Assembly: GCA_040879025.1 (NCBI GenBank) | Contig: JBBDLF010000038.1 | Coordinates: 62,001 to 126,000 of the forward strand | DNA length: 64,000 bases | Source of the DNA: JBBDLF01 sp040879025 | Lineage (GTDB): Bacteria > Pseudomonadota > Gammaproteobacteria > Pseudomonadales > Pseudohongiellaceae | Direction: 5' to 3' | Position numbers and translations under genes: made by a program | In this document: positions 10,176-19,696 of the stretch, in pieces | Layout of the letters: every line of letters starts with the position of its first letter | How positions within the stretch are numbered: position 1 is the stretch's first letter | The notes under the pieces: generated by a model | The model's database searches: none | Told to the model about the DNA's origin: nothing | The model's input: the letters and a program-made list of their open reading frames with translations, nothing else

Positions 10176-12083
10176 TTAGATAATTTCTTTCTCCCTCATC
10201 AACTTGAGTATTTCTCTCAGGCATTCCTCCACGTTACTGGCGGCGGTATCCAGTTCCAGGCTCACGTTGTCGGGTGGTTCGTATGGAAAGGATACCCCGG
10301 GAACATCGCGAGGTTCTCCGGTTTCCACGGCCGCATACAAACCGCTGGGATCGCGTTTTATGCAGGTTTCCAGTGGTGGGTTCAGGTAGACAATGAAGCA
10401 GTTGTCCTTGCCTATAACACTTACCGCATGCTCTCGCGAATCAGGGTTTGGAGCAACGAATGACGCGCAGCATATCAGGCCGGAATCATTCAGGAACCGC
10501 GCTACATGAGCGCTTCGGCGCAAATTCTCTGCGCGGCCTTCAGCGTCGTGGGACAGATCTTTGCTGATTCCCAGGCGCATGGTCTTTCCGTCGAGAACAG
10601 TGCTTACTCTGCCCATATCGAACAGCTTGCGCTCCAGACCGTGGGCCAGGGTGGATTTTCCTGATCCGGACAAGCCGATAAACATGATTGTCGCCGGTTT
10701 CTGACCGTAGCGGGCGGCCCTCTCTTCCTTGGTAACATGTCCGCTACCGGCGGGGGGTTCGTGGCCGGAGAAACCAGGCTGGCGCTGAAAACTGATCATG
10801 CCGGCGCCAACTGTTACATTGCTGAGCCGGTCAATAACGATGAAGCTGCCGGTTGCACGGTTGTCTGAATAATTGTCGTAACAGACCATCTGGTCCAGTT
10901 CGACTTCACATATGCCAATCTCATTCAGCTCAAGTGTGGGTGCAGGTGATTTTATCAAGGTGTTCACGTCGATGCGGCTTGAGATTGCGCTGATCCTTCC
11001 GGAGACCGACTTGGTATTCAACTTGATATCGTAAAGCTTGCCCGGCAGAAGCGGCTGCTCCGCCATCCAGACGATCGTCGCGGCAAACTTTTTGCCGGTA
11101 GCCGGCAGATTGTCCGCATGTACTATCATATCGCCGCGGCTGACATCAATTTCGTCTTCAAGGGTCAAAGTAACAGCCATATCGGCATGCGCCAGTTCCA
11201 GCTCTTCGTCGTAGGTAACGATGGATTTGACCCGGCTGGTCTTGCCGGAAGGCAACACAGTGATCTTGTCGCCCTTACGCACCACACCGGACGCGACAGT
11301 GCCACAGTAGCCCCGGAAGTTCAGGTTGGGCCGGTTCGTATACTGTACCGGGTAGCGTAAATCGTCAAAGTTCTTCTCGGCGGCAACCTCGGCGGTTTCC
11401 AGCATCTTCATAAGCGTCTCCCCTTCATACCACGGGGTGTTCTCGCTCGGGTTAACCACATTGTCACCTACCAGTGCCGACATGGGGATAAACGTGAAAT
11501 TGGCCTCAGGCAGTTTGTTGGTGAACTTCAGGTAATCGTTCCTTATCGAATCGAAAACTTCCTGTCGGTACTCCACCAGGTCCATTTTGTTTATGGCTAC
11601 CACAATGTGTTTGATGCCCAGCAGAGATGTAATGAAGCTGTGTCGGCGGGTCTGGGTTTGGACACCGTAGCGGGCGTCGATGAGAATAATTGCAAGGTCG
11701 CAGGTAGAAGCACCGGTGGCCATATTACGAGTGTATTGCTCGTGTCCCGGCGTATCCGCGATAATGAATTTTCGTTTCGCTGTAGAGAAGTAGCGATATG
11801 CTACATCAATGGTAATTCCCTGTTCTCGTTCCGCCTGCAGTCCATCTACCAGCAGGGCAAGGTCGATATCGTCGCCTGTAGTGCCGGATTTGATACTGTC
11901 TGTCTTGATGGCGGCCAGCTGATCCTCATAGATCATTTTTGAATCGTGCAACAGTCTGCCAATGAGGGTGCTTTTACCATCATCCACACTGCCGCAGGTG
12001 AGAAACCGGAGCAGTTCCTTGCGTTCATGTTGTGCCAGATAGGCATTGATATCGGTGCTGATCAGTTCGGATTGATGTGACAT
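10176..12083 (-). CDS. cysN: CysNC, sulfate adenylyltransferase large subunit fused to APS kinase
   Basis: Bifunctional sulfate-activation protein of 635 residues. The N-terminal EF-Tu-like GTPase part (CysN, about residues 20-440) drives ATP sulfurylase; the P-loop is GSVDDGKS (31-38), followed by DTPGHEQY and NKMD. The C-terminal part (CysC, about 455-635) is adenylylsulfate kinase, P-loop GLSGSGKS (470-477), then LDGKTMRLG and an ENLRR segment. The fused arrangement is common in Pseudomonas and relatives. It lies 36 bp downstream of cysD, its sulfurylase partner. Confidence 0.96.
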   Translation of the reverse strand: MSHQSELISTDINAYLAQHERKELLRFLTCGSVDDGKSTLIGRLLHDSKMIYEDQLAAIKTDSIKSGTTGDDIDLALLVDGLQAEREQGITIDVAYRYFSTAKRKFIIADTPGHEQYTRNMATGASTCDLAIILIDARYGVQTQTRRHSFITSLLGIKHIVVAINKMDLVEYRQEVFDSIRNDYLKFTNKLPEANFTFIPMSALVGDNVVNPSENTPWYEGETLMKMLETAEVAAEKNFDDLRYPVQYTNRPNLNFRGYCGTVASGVVRKGDKITVLPSGKTSRVKSIVTYDEELELAHADMAVTLTLEDEIDVSRGDMIVHADNLPATGKKFAATIVWMAEQPLLPGKLYDIKLNTKSVSGRISAISSRIDVNTLIKSPAPTLELNEIGICEVELDQMVCYDNYSDNRATGSFIVIDRLSNVTVGAGMISFQRQPGFSGHEPPAGSGHVTKEERAARYGQKPATIMFIGLSGSGKSTLAHGLERKLFDMGRVSTVLDGKTMRLGISKDLSHDAEGRAENLRRSAHVARFLNDSGLICCASFVAPNPDSREHAVSVIGKDNCFIVYLNPPLETCIKRDPSGLYAAVETGEPRDVPGVSFPYEPPDNVSLELDTAASNVEECLREILKLMREKEII

Positions 12084-12119
12084 GTTTCGCTCGTGTGATT
12101 TCTGGTTCGTTCGGCCTGG

Positions 12120-13028
12120 CTAGAAGTAACCCTTACGCTTTTTCTCTTCCATTGATCCGGCTTGATCTGTATCGATCAGGCGGCCTTGTCTCTCGGAGCT
12201 GCGTGTGAGCAGCATTTCCTGGATAATTTCAGGCAGTGTGGTCGCGGTGGATTCCACAGCCCCTGTCAGCGGGTAGCAACCCAGGGTTCGAAAACGAACG
12301 GTTCTGGTTTCGATTTCCACACCATCGGGGACAGGCATCCTGTCGTCGTCCACCATGATATCCACACCGTCGACTTTGACTACGGGTCGCGGCTTGGCGT
12401 AGTAAAGCGGCACGATGTCGATATTGTGCAAAAAGATATATTGCCAGATATCCAGTTCGGTCCAGTTGGATAATGGAAACACCCGGATACTCTCGCCCTT
12501 GCTCACCTTGCAGTTGAAGATGTTCCACAACTCCGGTCTCTGGTTTTTGGGATCCCAGACATGGTTCTTGTCGCGAAAGGAAAAAACCCGTTCCTTTGCG
12601 CGGGATTTCTCTTCGTCGCGCCGCCCGCCGCCGAAGGCCGCATCGAATTTGTACTTGTCGAGCGCCTGCTTGAGAGCCTGGGTTTTCATTATATCGGTGT
12701 ATTTTTCACTGCCGTGCGTGAAAGGGTTGATGCCGGCTGCGGCTCCCTCCTGATTGGTATGTACTATCAGGTCCAAACCAAGCTTTTCCATTTGCCGGTT
12801 GCGGAATTCAATCATCTCCCGAAATTTCCACGTTGTGTCCACATGCATCAGGGGGAAAGGGGGTTTGGCCGGATAAAAAGCCTTTAGTGCCAGGTGTAAC
12901 ATTACTGAGGAGTCTTTACCAATTGAGTAAAGCATGACCGGGTTGGCAAATTCCGCGGCGACTTCGCGGATGATATGAATACTTTCCGCCTCAAGCTGCT
13001 TAAGGTGTGTCAGGTTGTACTCAGCCAT
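12120..13028 (-). CDS. cysD: CysD, sulfate adenylyltransferase small subunit
   Basis: CysD forms adenosine 5'-phosphosulfate from ATP and sulfate, driven by CysN GTP hydrolysis. The 302-residue product is a PP-loop ATP pyrophosphatase: the loop is [11 protein letters not shown] (about residues 34-44), with a later [15 protein letters not shown] segment (about 133-147) typical of PAPS-reductase-like enzymes. The C-terminus ends in the usual KKRKGYF. It heads the cysD-cysNC operon; later steps (cysH, cysIJ) are not in the window. Confidence 0.97.
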   Translation of the reverse strand: MAEYNLTHLKQLEAESIHIIREVAAEFANPVMLYSIGKDSSVMLHLALKAFYPAKPPFPLMHVDTTWKFREMIEFRNRQMEKLGLDLIVHTNQEGAAAGINPFTHGSEKYTDIMKTQALKQALDKYKFDAAFGGGRRDEEKSRAKERVFSFRDKNHVWDPKNQRPELWNIFNCKVSKGESIRVFPLSNWTELDIWQYIFLHNIDIVPLYYAKPRPVVKVDGVDIMVDDDRMPVPDGVEIETRTVRFRTLGCYPLTGAVESTATTLPEIIQEMLLTRSSERQGRLIDTDQAGSMEEKKRKGYF

Positions 13029-13109
13029 TATTTCTCCAATGATCGAAACCCGTGGCTGGGTTATCGATGTTCGACAGAGTCGTTTTAGATCAGGCGACGG
13101 GTAGCGCTG

Positions 13110-13556
13110 TCAGACTTCTTCATCGGTCCCTGTTCGGGGGTTTTCAAGACCGAAATCTTCGGCAAGGGCGCCTTTTTGCCCCGGACTGTGTTTGGCGACA
13201 TAGTCTTTGGGGGGGTTGAAAGAAGATCCGGTCCCGGGATTGCCGTTCTCCAGTCCGGGCTCGTTGCCTGCTGGCAGAAGTTTGCTGGCAACGTCAGCCG
13301 AACACAGTTCCCGGGCTCCGGTGGCGAGGTGTTGATAGACCTCCCGGTAGCTTTCGGTCATCTGCTGAACCAGTTCTGCCGTCAGTCCGAAATGCTCGCT
13401 CACACTTTCCCGGTATCGGCTGTGGCGATCCTCGAGGTTGCGAACCTGGTCCTCCAGTTCTTTCACCCTCTCGGATCCGGAGTTGATTCGTTTGGCGAAA
13501 ATAACACCGACAACAACGCCGAGAGCGAGACAAACAGTTGCAATTAACCACGTCAT
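13110..13556 (-). CDS. zapG: ZapG/YhcB-like envelope and division protein (DUF1043)
   Basis: A 148-residue protein with one N-terminal membrane segment (residues 1-20), a coiled coil (about 28-60) containing the family signature of a short helical region around HFGLTAELVQQM (about 60-71), and a disordered Gly/Pro-rich tail. YhcB (ZapG) of E. coli connects cell division and envelope synthesis. It diverges from zapE with about 240 bp between them, the usual gammaproteobacterial arrangement (yhcB-zapE-rplM-rpsI). Confidence 0.85.
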   Translation of the reverse strand: MTWLIATVCLALGVVVGVIFAKRINSGSERVKELEDQVRNLEDRHSRYRESVSEHFGLTAELVQQMTESYREVYQHLATGARELCSADVASKLLPAGNEPGLENGNPGTGSSFNPPKDYVAKHSPGQKGALAEDFGLENPRTGTDEEV

Positions 13557-13797
13557 AACAATGACAAGCCTCAGTTGTTAGCTGAAGACGCAAGTATACC
13601 GGGAATTCGGGTAAATCTCCGTAAAAAATTTGGCCGCCGGGCAGAACGGCCGGCTCCAGCGCTGGTTTCCATCAAGGAATATGACCTAGAATGCACAACG
13701 AATTCAGGCACGACGGCACCGCGTCGCTGCCGGGTGCCACCAACACTCGTGCCGAAGCCTCTACCCATCAGACATCAAATGCCCGCACCGCGACCAG

Positions 13798-14916
13798 ATG
13801 ACACCACAGGCACGATATCAACAAGATGCAACAGACGGACTGATTGAATTCGATCCTGCCCAGCAGCCGACATTGGCTGCGCTGAACGTCTTGTATGAGC
13901 AATTGACAAAATCCGCGGCCGCCAAGCCGGCTTTGACTGCCTGGTTGCCGCCCGACTTTCTCTGGCGTCTCCGGCGCAAGCCCCAACCGCCAGTAACAAG
14001 TGGATTATATCTGTGGGGAGGAGTCGGTCGCGGCAAGACATACCTGATGGACATATTCTACGAATCGTTGCCCTTTGACGAGAAAATGCGCACGCATTTC
14101 CATCGATTCATGCAGCGTGTGCACACAGACCTCACAGCCCTGAAGGGCAATAGAAACCCGTTGGAACTGGTGGCGGCTAACATCGCCAAGGAAGCCCGGG
14201 TTGTCTGTTTCGATGAGTTTTTTGTCTCGGATATTGGCGATGCGATGATCCTGGGAGGTTTGCTGCGGTCGCTGTTTGTCCGCGAGGTGGTGCTGGTGGC
14301 TACTTCGAACATCCCGCCTCGGGATCTGTATGAGAACGGTCTGCAGCGAGACCGCTTTTTACCGGCTATTGATTTGCTACAGCAGCATACAAGGGTCATT
14401 GAGCTGGGGGGGGAGACTGACTACCGGCTTCGCAGGCTCGAGCAAGCGGATCTTTATCACTGTCCGGTGGACGGTCATACCGACAGACGACTGCTGGAAA
14501 GCTTCTATGGCCTGGCGCCCAACAGAAGTGAGTCGGTGCGGGACGAGACCATTGACATTCTGGGCAGGCCTCTGAAGACGAGGTTCTGCGCAGACGATGT
14601 GGTCTGGTTCGATTTCGACGAGTTGTGCGGGGGCCCTCGCAGCGCGTATGACTATGTGGAACTGGCCAGGATCTATCACGCGGTTCTGATCAGCGGTATC
14701 CCCGCGATGGGCCCTGCCAGCGACGACAGTGCACGCCGCTTCGTCAACCTGGTGGATGAGTTCTATGACCGGAACGTGAAGCTGATCGTGAGCGCGGAGG
14801 TCCCTCTCGATCAACTCTATTCAGGCACCCGACTGGCCTTCGTCTTTGAACGAACCCGCAGCCGCCTCCGCGAAATGCAGTCCCACGACTACCTGACCCG
14901 TCAGCATCGCGCCTAA
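13798..14916 (+). CDS. zapE: ZapE, AFG1-like ATPase of cell division
   Basis: ZapE is an ATPase that acts at the Z-ring during stress and belongs to the AFG1 family. The 372-residue protein has Walker A GGVGRGKT (about residues 74-81), Walker B VVCFDEFFV (about 131-139) and an arginine-containing sensor region TSNIPPRDLYENG (about 168-180). The start is the first plausible methionine (MTPQARY matches the usual N-terminus), though no strong ribosome-binding site precedes it. It lies upstream of rplM, as in E. coli. Confidence 0.93.
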   Translation: MTPQARYQQDATDGLIEFDPAQQPTLAALNVLYEQLTKSAAAKPALTAWLPPDFLWRLRRKPQPPVTSGLYLWGGVGRGKTYLMDIFYESLPFDEKMRTHFHRFMQRVHTDLTALKGNRNPLELVAANIAKEARVVCFDEFFVSDIGDAMILGGLLRSLFVREVVLVATSNIPPRDLYENGLQRDRFLPAIDLLQQHTRVIELGGETDYRLRRLEQADLYHCPVDGHTDRRLLESFYGLAPNRSESVRDETIDILGRPLKTRFCADDVVWFDFDELCGGPRSAYDYVELARIYHAVLISGIPAMGPASDDSARRFVNLVDEFYDRNVKLIVSAEVPLDQLYSGTRLAFVFERTRSRLREMQSHDYLTRQHRA

Positions 14917-14931
14917 CCCCGCCTCGTGCCA

Positions 14932-14971
14932 AGGGTCGGGGGGCGAATGATAATCATTCGCCACCGACCCT
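14932..14971. promoter_or_regulatory. Nested palindrome with Fur-box-like core; possible operator or terminator hairpin
   Basis: The inner palindrome has 10 bp arms (GGCGAATGAT and its complement, 14942-14951 and 14953-14962) around one base. Its 19 bp core GCGAATGATAATCATTCGC (14943-14961) matches the classical Fur box at 15 of 19 positions by my count. Outside it, AGGGTCGG (14932-14939) pairs with CCGACCCT (14964-14971), so the RNA would fold into a 40 nt hairpin. No T-run follows, so a simple intrinsic terminator for zapE is doubtful. Both readings remain open. Confidence 0.5.
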
Positions 14972-15035
14972 CGGGGTGCCGTTTGAAAATACCTTGCCGG
15001 GGGTGGCGCGGCAGCCTGGGGAGGGTGGATAATAC

Positions 15036-15064
15036 TTGAATATTCGCTACTGCTTCGGTAGTAT
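15036..15064 (+). promoter_or_regulatory. Putative sigma70 promoter for rplM-rpsI
   Basis: TTGAAT (15036-15041) and TAGTAT (15059-15064) are separated by 17 bp, placing transcription start near 15071 and leaving a leader of about 36 nt before rplM. Each hexamer matches four of six consensus bases. A small inverted repeat (CTAC...GTAG) lies within the spacer. Confidence 0.45.
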
Positions 15065-15106
15065 TCGCGCTCCTTGTATTAACGCCCCAGCGATCGGTGA
15101 AGTGAC

Positions 15107-15535
15107 ATGAAGACCTATAGCGCCAAACCCCGAGAAGTTGACCAGAATTGGCTATTGATTGATGCCGATGGTTTGACTCTGGGCCGTATGGCAACCGAAA
15201 TTGCCACCCGGCTGAGAGGCAAACACAAGCCAGAATATACCGCCCACGTTGATACCGGCGATTTTGTCGTGGTGGTCAACGCGGAGAAGGTGCGGGTGAC
15301 GGGAAAAAAAGCCCGCGACAAGATGTATCATAGCCACTCTCAGCATCCGGGTGGGCTGAAGTCCCTGTCGTTCGACCAGATGATGCGGAAATCGCCCGAG
15401 GAGGTACTCCGGCTGGCAGTCAAAGGCATGCTTCCCAGGACACCGCTGGGTCGAGCGATGTTCAGAAAACTCAAGGTATATTCCGGCGCGGAGCATCCGC
15501 ACAGTGCGCAACAGCCGCAGCCGGTTCAGATATAG
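15107..15535 (+). CDS. rplM: 50S ribosomal protein L13
   Basis: L13 binds 23S rRNA early in large-subunit assembly. The 142-residue length and sequence are typical ([19 protein letters not shown] near the N-terminus; the GGLKS and MLPRTPLGR motifs in the second half). It is co-transcribed with rpsI 40 bp downstream. In E. coli this operon is autoregulated by L13 through the rplM leader; the short leader here is compatible, but no structure was verified. Confidence 0.98.
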   Translation: MKTYSAKPREVDQNWLLIDADGLTLGRMATEIATRLRGKHKPEYTAHVDTGDFVVVVNAEKVRVTGKKARDKMYHSHSQHPGGLKSLSFDQMMRKSPEEVLRLAVKGMLPRTPLGRAMFRKLKVYSGAEHPHSAQQPQPVQI

Positions 15536-15575
15536 ACGAAAGTTCAGAGCAATTGTTAAGAGGTTCATAACCCTG

Positions 15576-15968
15576 ATGGCTATCACCCAGTACTACGGCA
15601 CAGGACGACGCAAGACCGCCACCGCCCGAGTCTTTCTACGCAATGGCAGCGGCAATATCACTGTCAACAAGCGTCCCCTGGACGGCTTTTTTGGCCGTGA
15701 AGTTGCCCGCATGATTGTACGACAGCCGCTGGAACTGGTGGAAATGACAGAAAAATTCGATGTCAACGTCACGGTCTCGGGCGGAGGCAGCTTTGGGCAG
15801 GCTGGCGCGATTCGTCACGGAATTACCAGGGCTCTCATGGAATATGATGAGGCGCTGCGGTCGGCCCTGCGAAAGGCGGGATTCGTTACCCGTGATGCCC
15901 GGGAAGTGGAGCGCAAAAAGGTTGGTTTGCGTAAAGCGCGCAAGCGGCCTCAGTATTCCAAGCGTTAA
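15576..15968 (+). CDS. rpsI: 30S ribosomal protein S9
   Basis: S9 is a small-subunit protein whose C-terminal tail reaches the P-site tRNA. The 130-residue product from ATG 15576 starts [20 protein letters not shown] and ends in the characteristic basic KRPQYSKR. An in-frame upstream start would add 24 residues not found in the family, and AAGAGG precedes 15576. A strong intrinsic terminator follows about 50 bp later, closing the rplM-rpsI operon. Confidence 0.98.
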   Translation: MAITQYYGTGRRKTATARVFLRNGSGNITVNKRPLDGFFGREVARMIVRQPLELVEMTEKFDVNVTVSGGGSFGQAGAIRHGITRALMEYDEALRSALRKAGFVTRDAREVERKKVGLRKARKRPQYSKR

Positions 15969-16020
15969 ACCAGTACGGTCATTCAGTTACCGGTCGTTTG
16001 ATGCTACCGGTGCTGCAGGA

Positions 16021-16058
16021 AAGCGCCGAAACCGGCTCGGGTTACGGCGCTTTTTTTT
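16021..16058 (+). terminator. Rho-independent terminator of rplM-rpsI
   Basis: AAGCGCCG (16021-16028) pairs with CGGCGCTT (16045-16052) around a 16 nt loop, and a run of eight T residues (16051-16058) follows. This is a textbook intrinsic terminator directly after rpsI. Confidence 0.9.
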
Positions 16059-16123
16059 AAACAAAAAAAGGGATTTTTTTATATTAATCAAGGGAGTAGG
16101 ACCTGTTAACGGGTTATTTCAAC

Positions 16124-16152
16124 TTGAAAAATCTGGCGAAATTAACTATTAT
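16124..16152 (+). promoter_or_regulatory. Putative sigma70 promoter for the petA-petBC operon
   Basis: TTGAAA (16124-16129) and TATTAT (16147-16152) are separated by exactly 17 bp in the A+T-rich stretch between the rpsI terminator and petA. It leaves a leader of about 155 nt before the GTG start of petA. This accounts for part of the 348 bp between rpsI and petA; nothing else was recognised there. Confidence 0.6.
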
Positions 16153-16316
16153 TCGCCGGGCTTGCCAGCCAGCGAAGGAAGCAGAAATTCCAGTTCTTGA
16201 TGAGTTGTCAGATTGGCCGTCTGTCCGGATCCCGGGGTAACCGTGGTTTGCCCTCCGGCGCTTGTTCGACTGGCGATCTGATTCAACAGTTTTACTCTTA
16301 AGGGGAGAAAGGTTCG

Positions 16317-16919
16317 GTGACAGACGACAGTGCGAATACTGGCCGTAGACGGTTTTTAGTCGGTTCAACCTCAGCGCTTGGCGCGGTTGGTGTTGTCGGA
16401 GCAGCAGTCCCCTTTGTGGGGTCCTGGCAGCCTAGCGCCAAGGCCCGCGCCGCCGGAGCGCCCCTGCGGGTGGATATTGGCCGGTTGCAGCCGGGCGAAA
16501 TCCTGGGTCCTATTCCGGCTTGGCGCGGACGCCCCATTTTTATTGTCAGAAGGACAGAGGCGGCACTGGAAGCCTTGCCCACCATGAATGACAGGTTGAC
16601 CGACCCTGAATCCCAGGAACCGGAGCAACCGGAATATGCCACCAACCTGTACCGGTCACGGGAACCCGAAATTCTCGTGCTTGTTGGTCTTTGTCCTCAC
16701 CTGTTCTGCTCGCCCACTCCCTACCTTGAGTTGCGGCCCCAGCCCTTTGATGAGAACTGGAAGGGCGGATTTTTCTGCCCCTGTCATGGCTCCCGATTCG
16801 ACCTGGCCGGCAGGGTGTACAGCGGCTCCCCGTCATCGAGAAACATGCAGGTTCCTCCGTATGCCTACGAGACAGACCGCGTCATTGTTGTCGGTGTGGA
16901 TGAGGAGACCGCAGCATGA
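16317..16919 (+). CDS. petA: PetA, Rieske iron-sulfur subunit of the cytochrome bc1 complex, with unusual box I
   Basis: The Rieske protein moves electrons from ubiquinol to cytochrome c1. The 200-residue product starts at GTG 16317 behind AGGGGAGA. It has a twin-arginine signal-anchor (GRRRF, then a hydrophobic stretch to about residue 34). Cluster ligands are Cys126 and His128 in box I and Cys154 and His157 in box II (CPCHGS); disulfide cysteines are Cys131 and Cys156. Box I reads CPHLFC where nearly all bc1 Rieske proteins have CTHLGC, so two positions at the cluster are changed. Its stop overlaps the petBC start. Confidence 0.95.
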   Translation: MTDDSANTGRRRFLVGSTSALGAVGVVGAAVPFVGSWQPSAKARAAGAPLRVDIGRLQPGEILGPIPAWRGRPIFIVRRTEAALEALPTMNDRLTDPESQEPEQPEYATNLYRSREPEILVLVGLCPHLFCSPTPYLELRPQPFDENWKGGFFCPCHGSRFDLAGRVYSGSPSSRNMQVPPYAYETDRVIVVGVDEETAA

Positions 16920-18952
16920 ATGAAGTCAGCGAACCAAGAAAAAACGGGCGAATGATGAGTCTGCTGGTCGGGCTGCGTGACTGGACGGACGAACGATTAC
17001 CAATAGTCACCGCCTGGGAGAAGCATCTAAGCAAATATCACGCGCCGAAGAATTTCAATTTCTGGTATTTCTTCGGCGTATTGTCGATGGTGGTGCTGAT
17101 TCTGCAATTGGTCACCGGCATCTGGCTGACGATGAGTTATACGCCTACCGCCGAAGGTGCATTCGCATCCATCGAGTACATTATGCGCGATGTCGAGTGG
17201 GGGTGGCTGCTAAGGTACCTGCATTCCACCGGCGCTTCCGCATTCTTCTTTGTGGTGTATATCCACATGTTCCGCGGCCTGATGTACGGGTCCTACCAGA
17301 AGCCCAGAGAATTGATCTGGGTTTTTGGTATGGCGATCTATCTGGTCCTGGTTATGGAAGGCTTCATGGGTTACGTGTTGCCCTGGGGTCAGATGTCCTA
17401 CTGGGGCGCCAACGTGATTGTCTCGCTTGTTGGAGCGATTCCAGTCATCGGTGACAGTTTGCTGGAGTGGGTGCGCGGCGATTACCTCATCTCGGGTGCA
17501 ACTCTGAACCGCTTCTTTGCGTTACACGTGGTGGCCCTCCCCCTCGTTTTGATCGCACTGGTGGTACTGCATATTCTCGCGCTTCATGAAGTGGGTTCCA
17601 ACAATCCGGACGGTATCGAAATCAAGAAAAACAAGGGGCCCGACGGTATTCCGCTGGATTCCGTTCCCTTTCATCCCTACTACACGATGTATCACGACCT
17701 CGGGGCGGTGGTGGTGTTCTTGTTCGTCTTCTGCGCCATCGTGTTTTTTGCTCCGGAAATGGGAGGCTATTTTCTCGAACTGGCGAACTTCCAGGAAGCT
17801 GATCAACTACAGACCCCGGAACACGTACCGCCGGTGTGGTATTACACGCCGTTTTACTCAATGCTGCGGGCGGTAACCTATCCCCTCTTTGGCATCGATG
17901 CCAAGTTTTGGGGGCTGCTTGTGATGTTCGGCGCAATCGCTATCCTGTTCGTATTGCCGTGGCTGGACAAGAGCCCGGTACGCTCCATGAGATACAAGGG
18001 CTGGTACAGCCGCATCGCGCTGTTGTTGTTTGTCGTCAGTTTTATGATTCTCGGGGTACTGGGTACCCAGGACGTGAGCCCCGCCAAAACCCTGTTGGCC
18101 CAGATCATGACAGTGGTCTACTTTGCCTATTTCTTTGCGATGCCCTGGTACACGCGCAAGGAACCCACTTACCCGGTTCCGGAACGCGTCACAGGTCGCT
18201 GGATCAGCGCAAAGCAACTGGTGCTCAGTGTGGTGTTACTGGTGTTGCTGGTCGGTGTGCCGCTGGTCGCGGTTGCCGCTGAAAACAACGTGGAACTGGA
18301 GCCGGTTGCGGTCGATTTTGACGATAAGGCGTCACTGCAACGCGGCTGGAAAAATTACATGAACTACTGTTTTTCCTGTCATTCACTTCAATACGCCCGC
18401 TATGAACGAACGGCGAACGACCTCGAAATTCCTCACGAACTCGTGGAGGAGAATCTGATTTTCGCTGACGAACTGATCGGCGACCTGATGGAAAACTCCC
18501 TGACGTTGGAGGATGCGCAGACCTATTTCAGTGCGGGCCCACCCGATCTCACGCTGGTCGGCAGGTTAAGATCGCCGGAATGGCTGTATACGTATCTCAA
18601 GTCTTTTTACCAGGACGACTCCCGTCCATTCGGAACGAATAATACCGTCTTCCCCAATGTGGCGATGCCGAACGTGCTTCACGAACTGCAGGGTGACGTA
18701 GTATGCGAGATCCACACGGATGGCGATGACCAGGAGCATTGCGAACTTCACCACCAGCCGGGAACCGGTACGCTGAGCGAGGCAGAGTTCGATCAGGTGG
18801 CCGCCGACATTGCTAATTTTCTGTATTACATTGGTGAACCCGTCCGCGAAACGCGAAAAAACATTGGCATCTGGGTCCTGTTGTTTCTGGCTATACTGTA
18901 CCTCCTGGTGTTTCTCATGAGTCGCGAATATCAAAAAGACTTTCACAATTGA
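16916..18952 (+). CDS. petBC: Cytochrome b/cytochrome c1 fusion polyprotein of complex III
   Basis: One 678-residue frame holds both redox membrane subunits of the bc1 complex. Residues about 1-420 are cytochrome b: heme ligands His103/His117 and His204/His219, the Qo-site motif as PEHV (about 301-304; PEWY in most relatives), and eight or so membrane segments. Residues about 430-455 form a hydrophobic stretch ending AVAAEN that looks like an internal signal peptide. Residues about 456-678 are cytochrome c1: heme c motif CFSCH (485-489), likely Met584 ligand (NVAMP), and a C-terminal membrane anchor (about 650-667). This resembles FbcH of Bradyrhizobium, which is cleaved after translation. 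It overlaps petA by 4 bp. Confidence 0.95.
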   Translation: MNEVSEPRKNGRMMSLLVGLRDWTDERLPIVTAWEKHLSKYHAPKNFNFWYFFGVLSMVVLILQLVTGIWLTMSYTPTAEGAFASIEYIMRDVEWGWLLRYLHSTGASAFFFVVYIHMFRGLMYGSYQKPRELIWVFGMAIYLVLVMEGFMGYVLPWGQMSYWGANVIVSLVGAIPVIGDSLLEWVRGDYLISGATLNRFFALHVVALPLVLIALVVLHILALHEVGSNNPDGIEIKKNKGPDGIPLDSVPFHPYYTMYHDLGAVVVFLFVFCAIVFFAPEMGGYFLELANFQEADQLQTPEHVPPVWYYTPFYSMLRAVTYPLFGIDAKFWGLLVMFGAIAILFVLPWLDKSPVRSMRYKGWYSRIALLLFVVSFMILGVLGTQDVSPAKTLLAQIMTVVYFAYFFAMPWYTRKEPTYPVPERVTGRWISAKQLVLSVVLLVLLVGVPLVAVAAENNVELEPVAVDFDDKASLQRGWKNYMNYCFSCHSLQYARYERTANDLEIPHELVEENLIFADELIGDLMENSLTLEDAQTYFSAGPPDLTLVGRLRSPEWLYTYLKSFYQDDSRPFGTNNTVFPNVAMPNVLHELQGDVVCEIHTDGDDQEHCELHHQPGTGTLSEAEFDQVAADIANFLYYIGEPVRETRKNIGIWVLLFLAILYLLVFLMSREYQKDFHN

Positions 18953-18995
18953 CCGGTTTTCCCACGTTAACGAAAGTCTGTATCGAGGACAACAT

Positions 18996-19628
18996 ATGGG
19001 TGTGGTAGCTAAGCGGTCATCTATGACCTTCTACTCAGAGGGTAGAAGTCATTACAGTCACCGGGTTCGTATCGTCCTGGCGGAAAAAGGGGTAACCGTG
19101 GAGACGATTGATGTCGATCCGGACAACATGCCCGAAGATCTGACTGACCTGAATCCTTACAACAATCTGCCAACACTCGTCGATCGCGATCTTGTGCTTT
19201 ATGAAGCCAACATCATGATGGAATATCTTGATGAGCGCTTTCCGCACCCTCCCTTGTTCCCCGTCTATCCAGTGGCACGGGCGCAGAGCCGCCTGTGGAT
19301 GTATCGCATTCATCGTGACTGGTGTACTCTGGTAGACAAGCTCATGGAAGGCAAGGCCGGTCCGGCGGAAACGGAAAAATTGCGCAAGCAACTCAAGGAA
19401 AGCATCATATCCATCGCCCCGATTTTCGCTGAAAAGCCTTACTTCATGAGTGATGAGTTCTCTATAGTGGATTGCTGTGTCACTCCGATCCTGTGGCGAT
19501 TGCCCGCGATGGGAATCTCACTGCCTCACACCAAGCCGGTCAAGCCATTGCTGGAGTACCAGGAAAGACTGTTCCAGAGAGACTCGGTGGTGTCCAGTCT
19601 GTCGGAACAGGAAAGGGAAATGATCTAG
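18996..19628 (+). CDS. sspA: SspA, stringent starvation protein A
   Basis: SspA is an RNA-polymerase-associated protein with glutathione-S-transferase fold; it regulates stress, acid tolerance and virulence genes. The 210-residue protein has a thioredoxin-like N-terminal domain (MTFYSEGRSHYSHRVRIVLAEKG, here given in parts: SEGRSHYSHR about residues 13-22, then NPYNNLPTLVDRDL about 51-64 with the cis-proline) and a helical C-terminal domain. Catalytic GST residues are not expected. It lies between petBC and sspB as in Pseudomonas. Confidence 0.94.
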   Translation: MGVVAKRSSMTFYSEGRSHYSHRVRIVLAEKGVTVETIDVDPDNMPEDLTDLNPYNNLPTLVDRDLVLYEANIMMEYLDERFPHPPLFPVYPVARAQSRLWMYRIHRDWCTLVDKLMEGKAGPAETEKLRKQLKESIISIAPIFAEKPYFMSDEFSIVDCCVTPILWRLPAMGISLPHTKPVKPLLEYQERLFQRDSVVSSLSEQEREMI

Positions 19629-19696
19629 GCAATAGCACGCGCCAGACCTTGCAGAGCAGCCATAGAGTTATTCAGAGTCCCTGGATTCGGGGTAGA

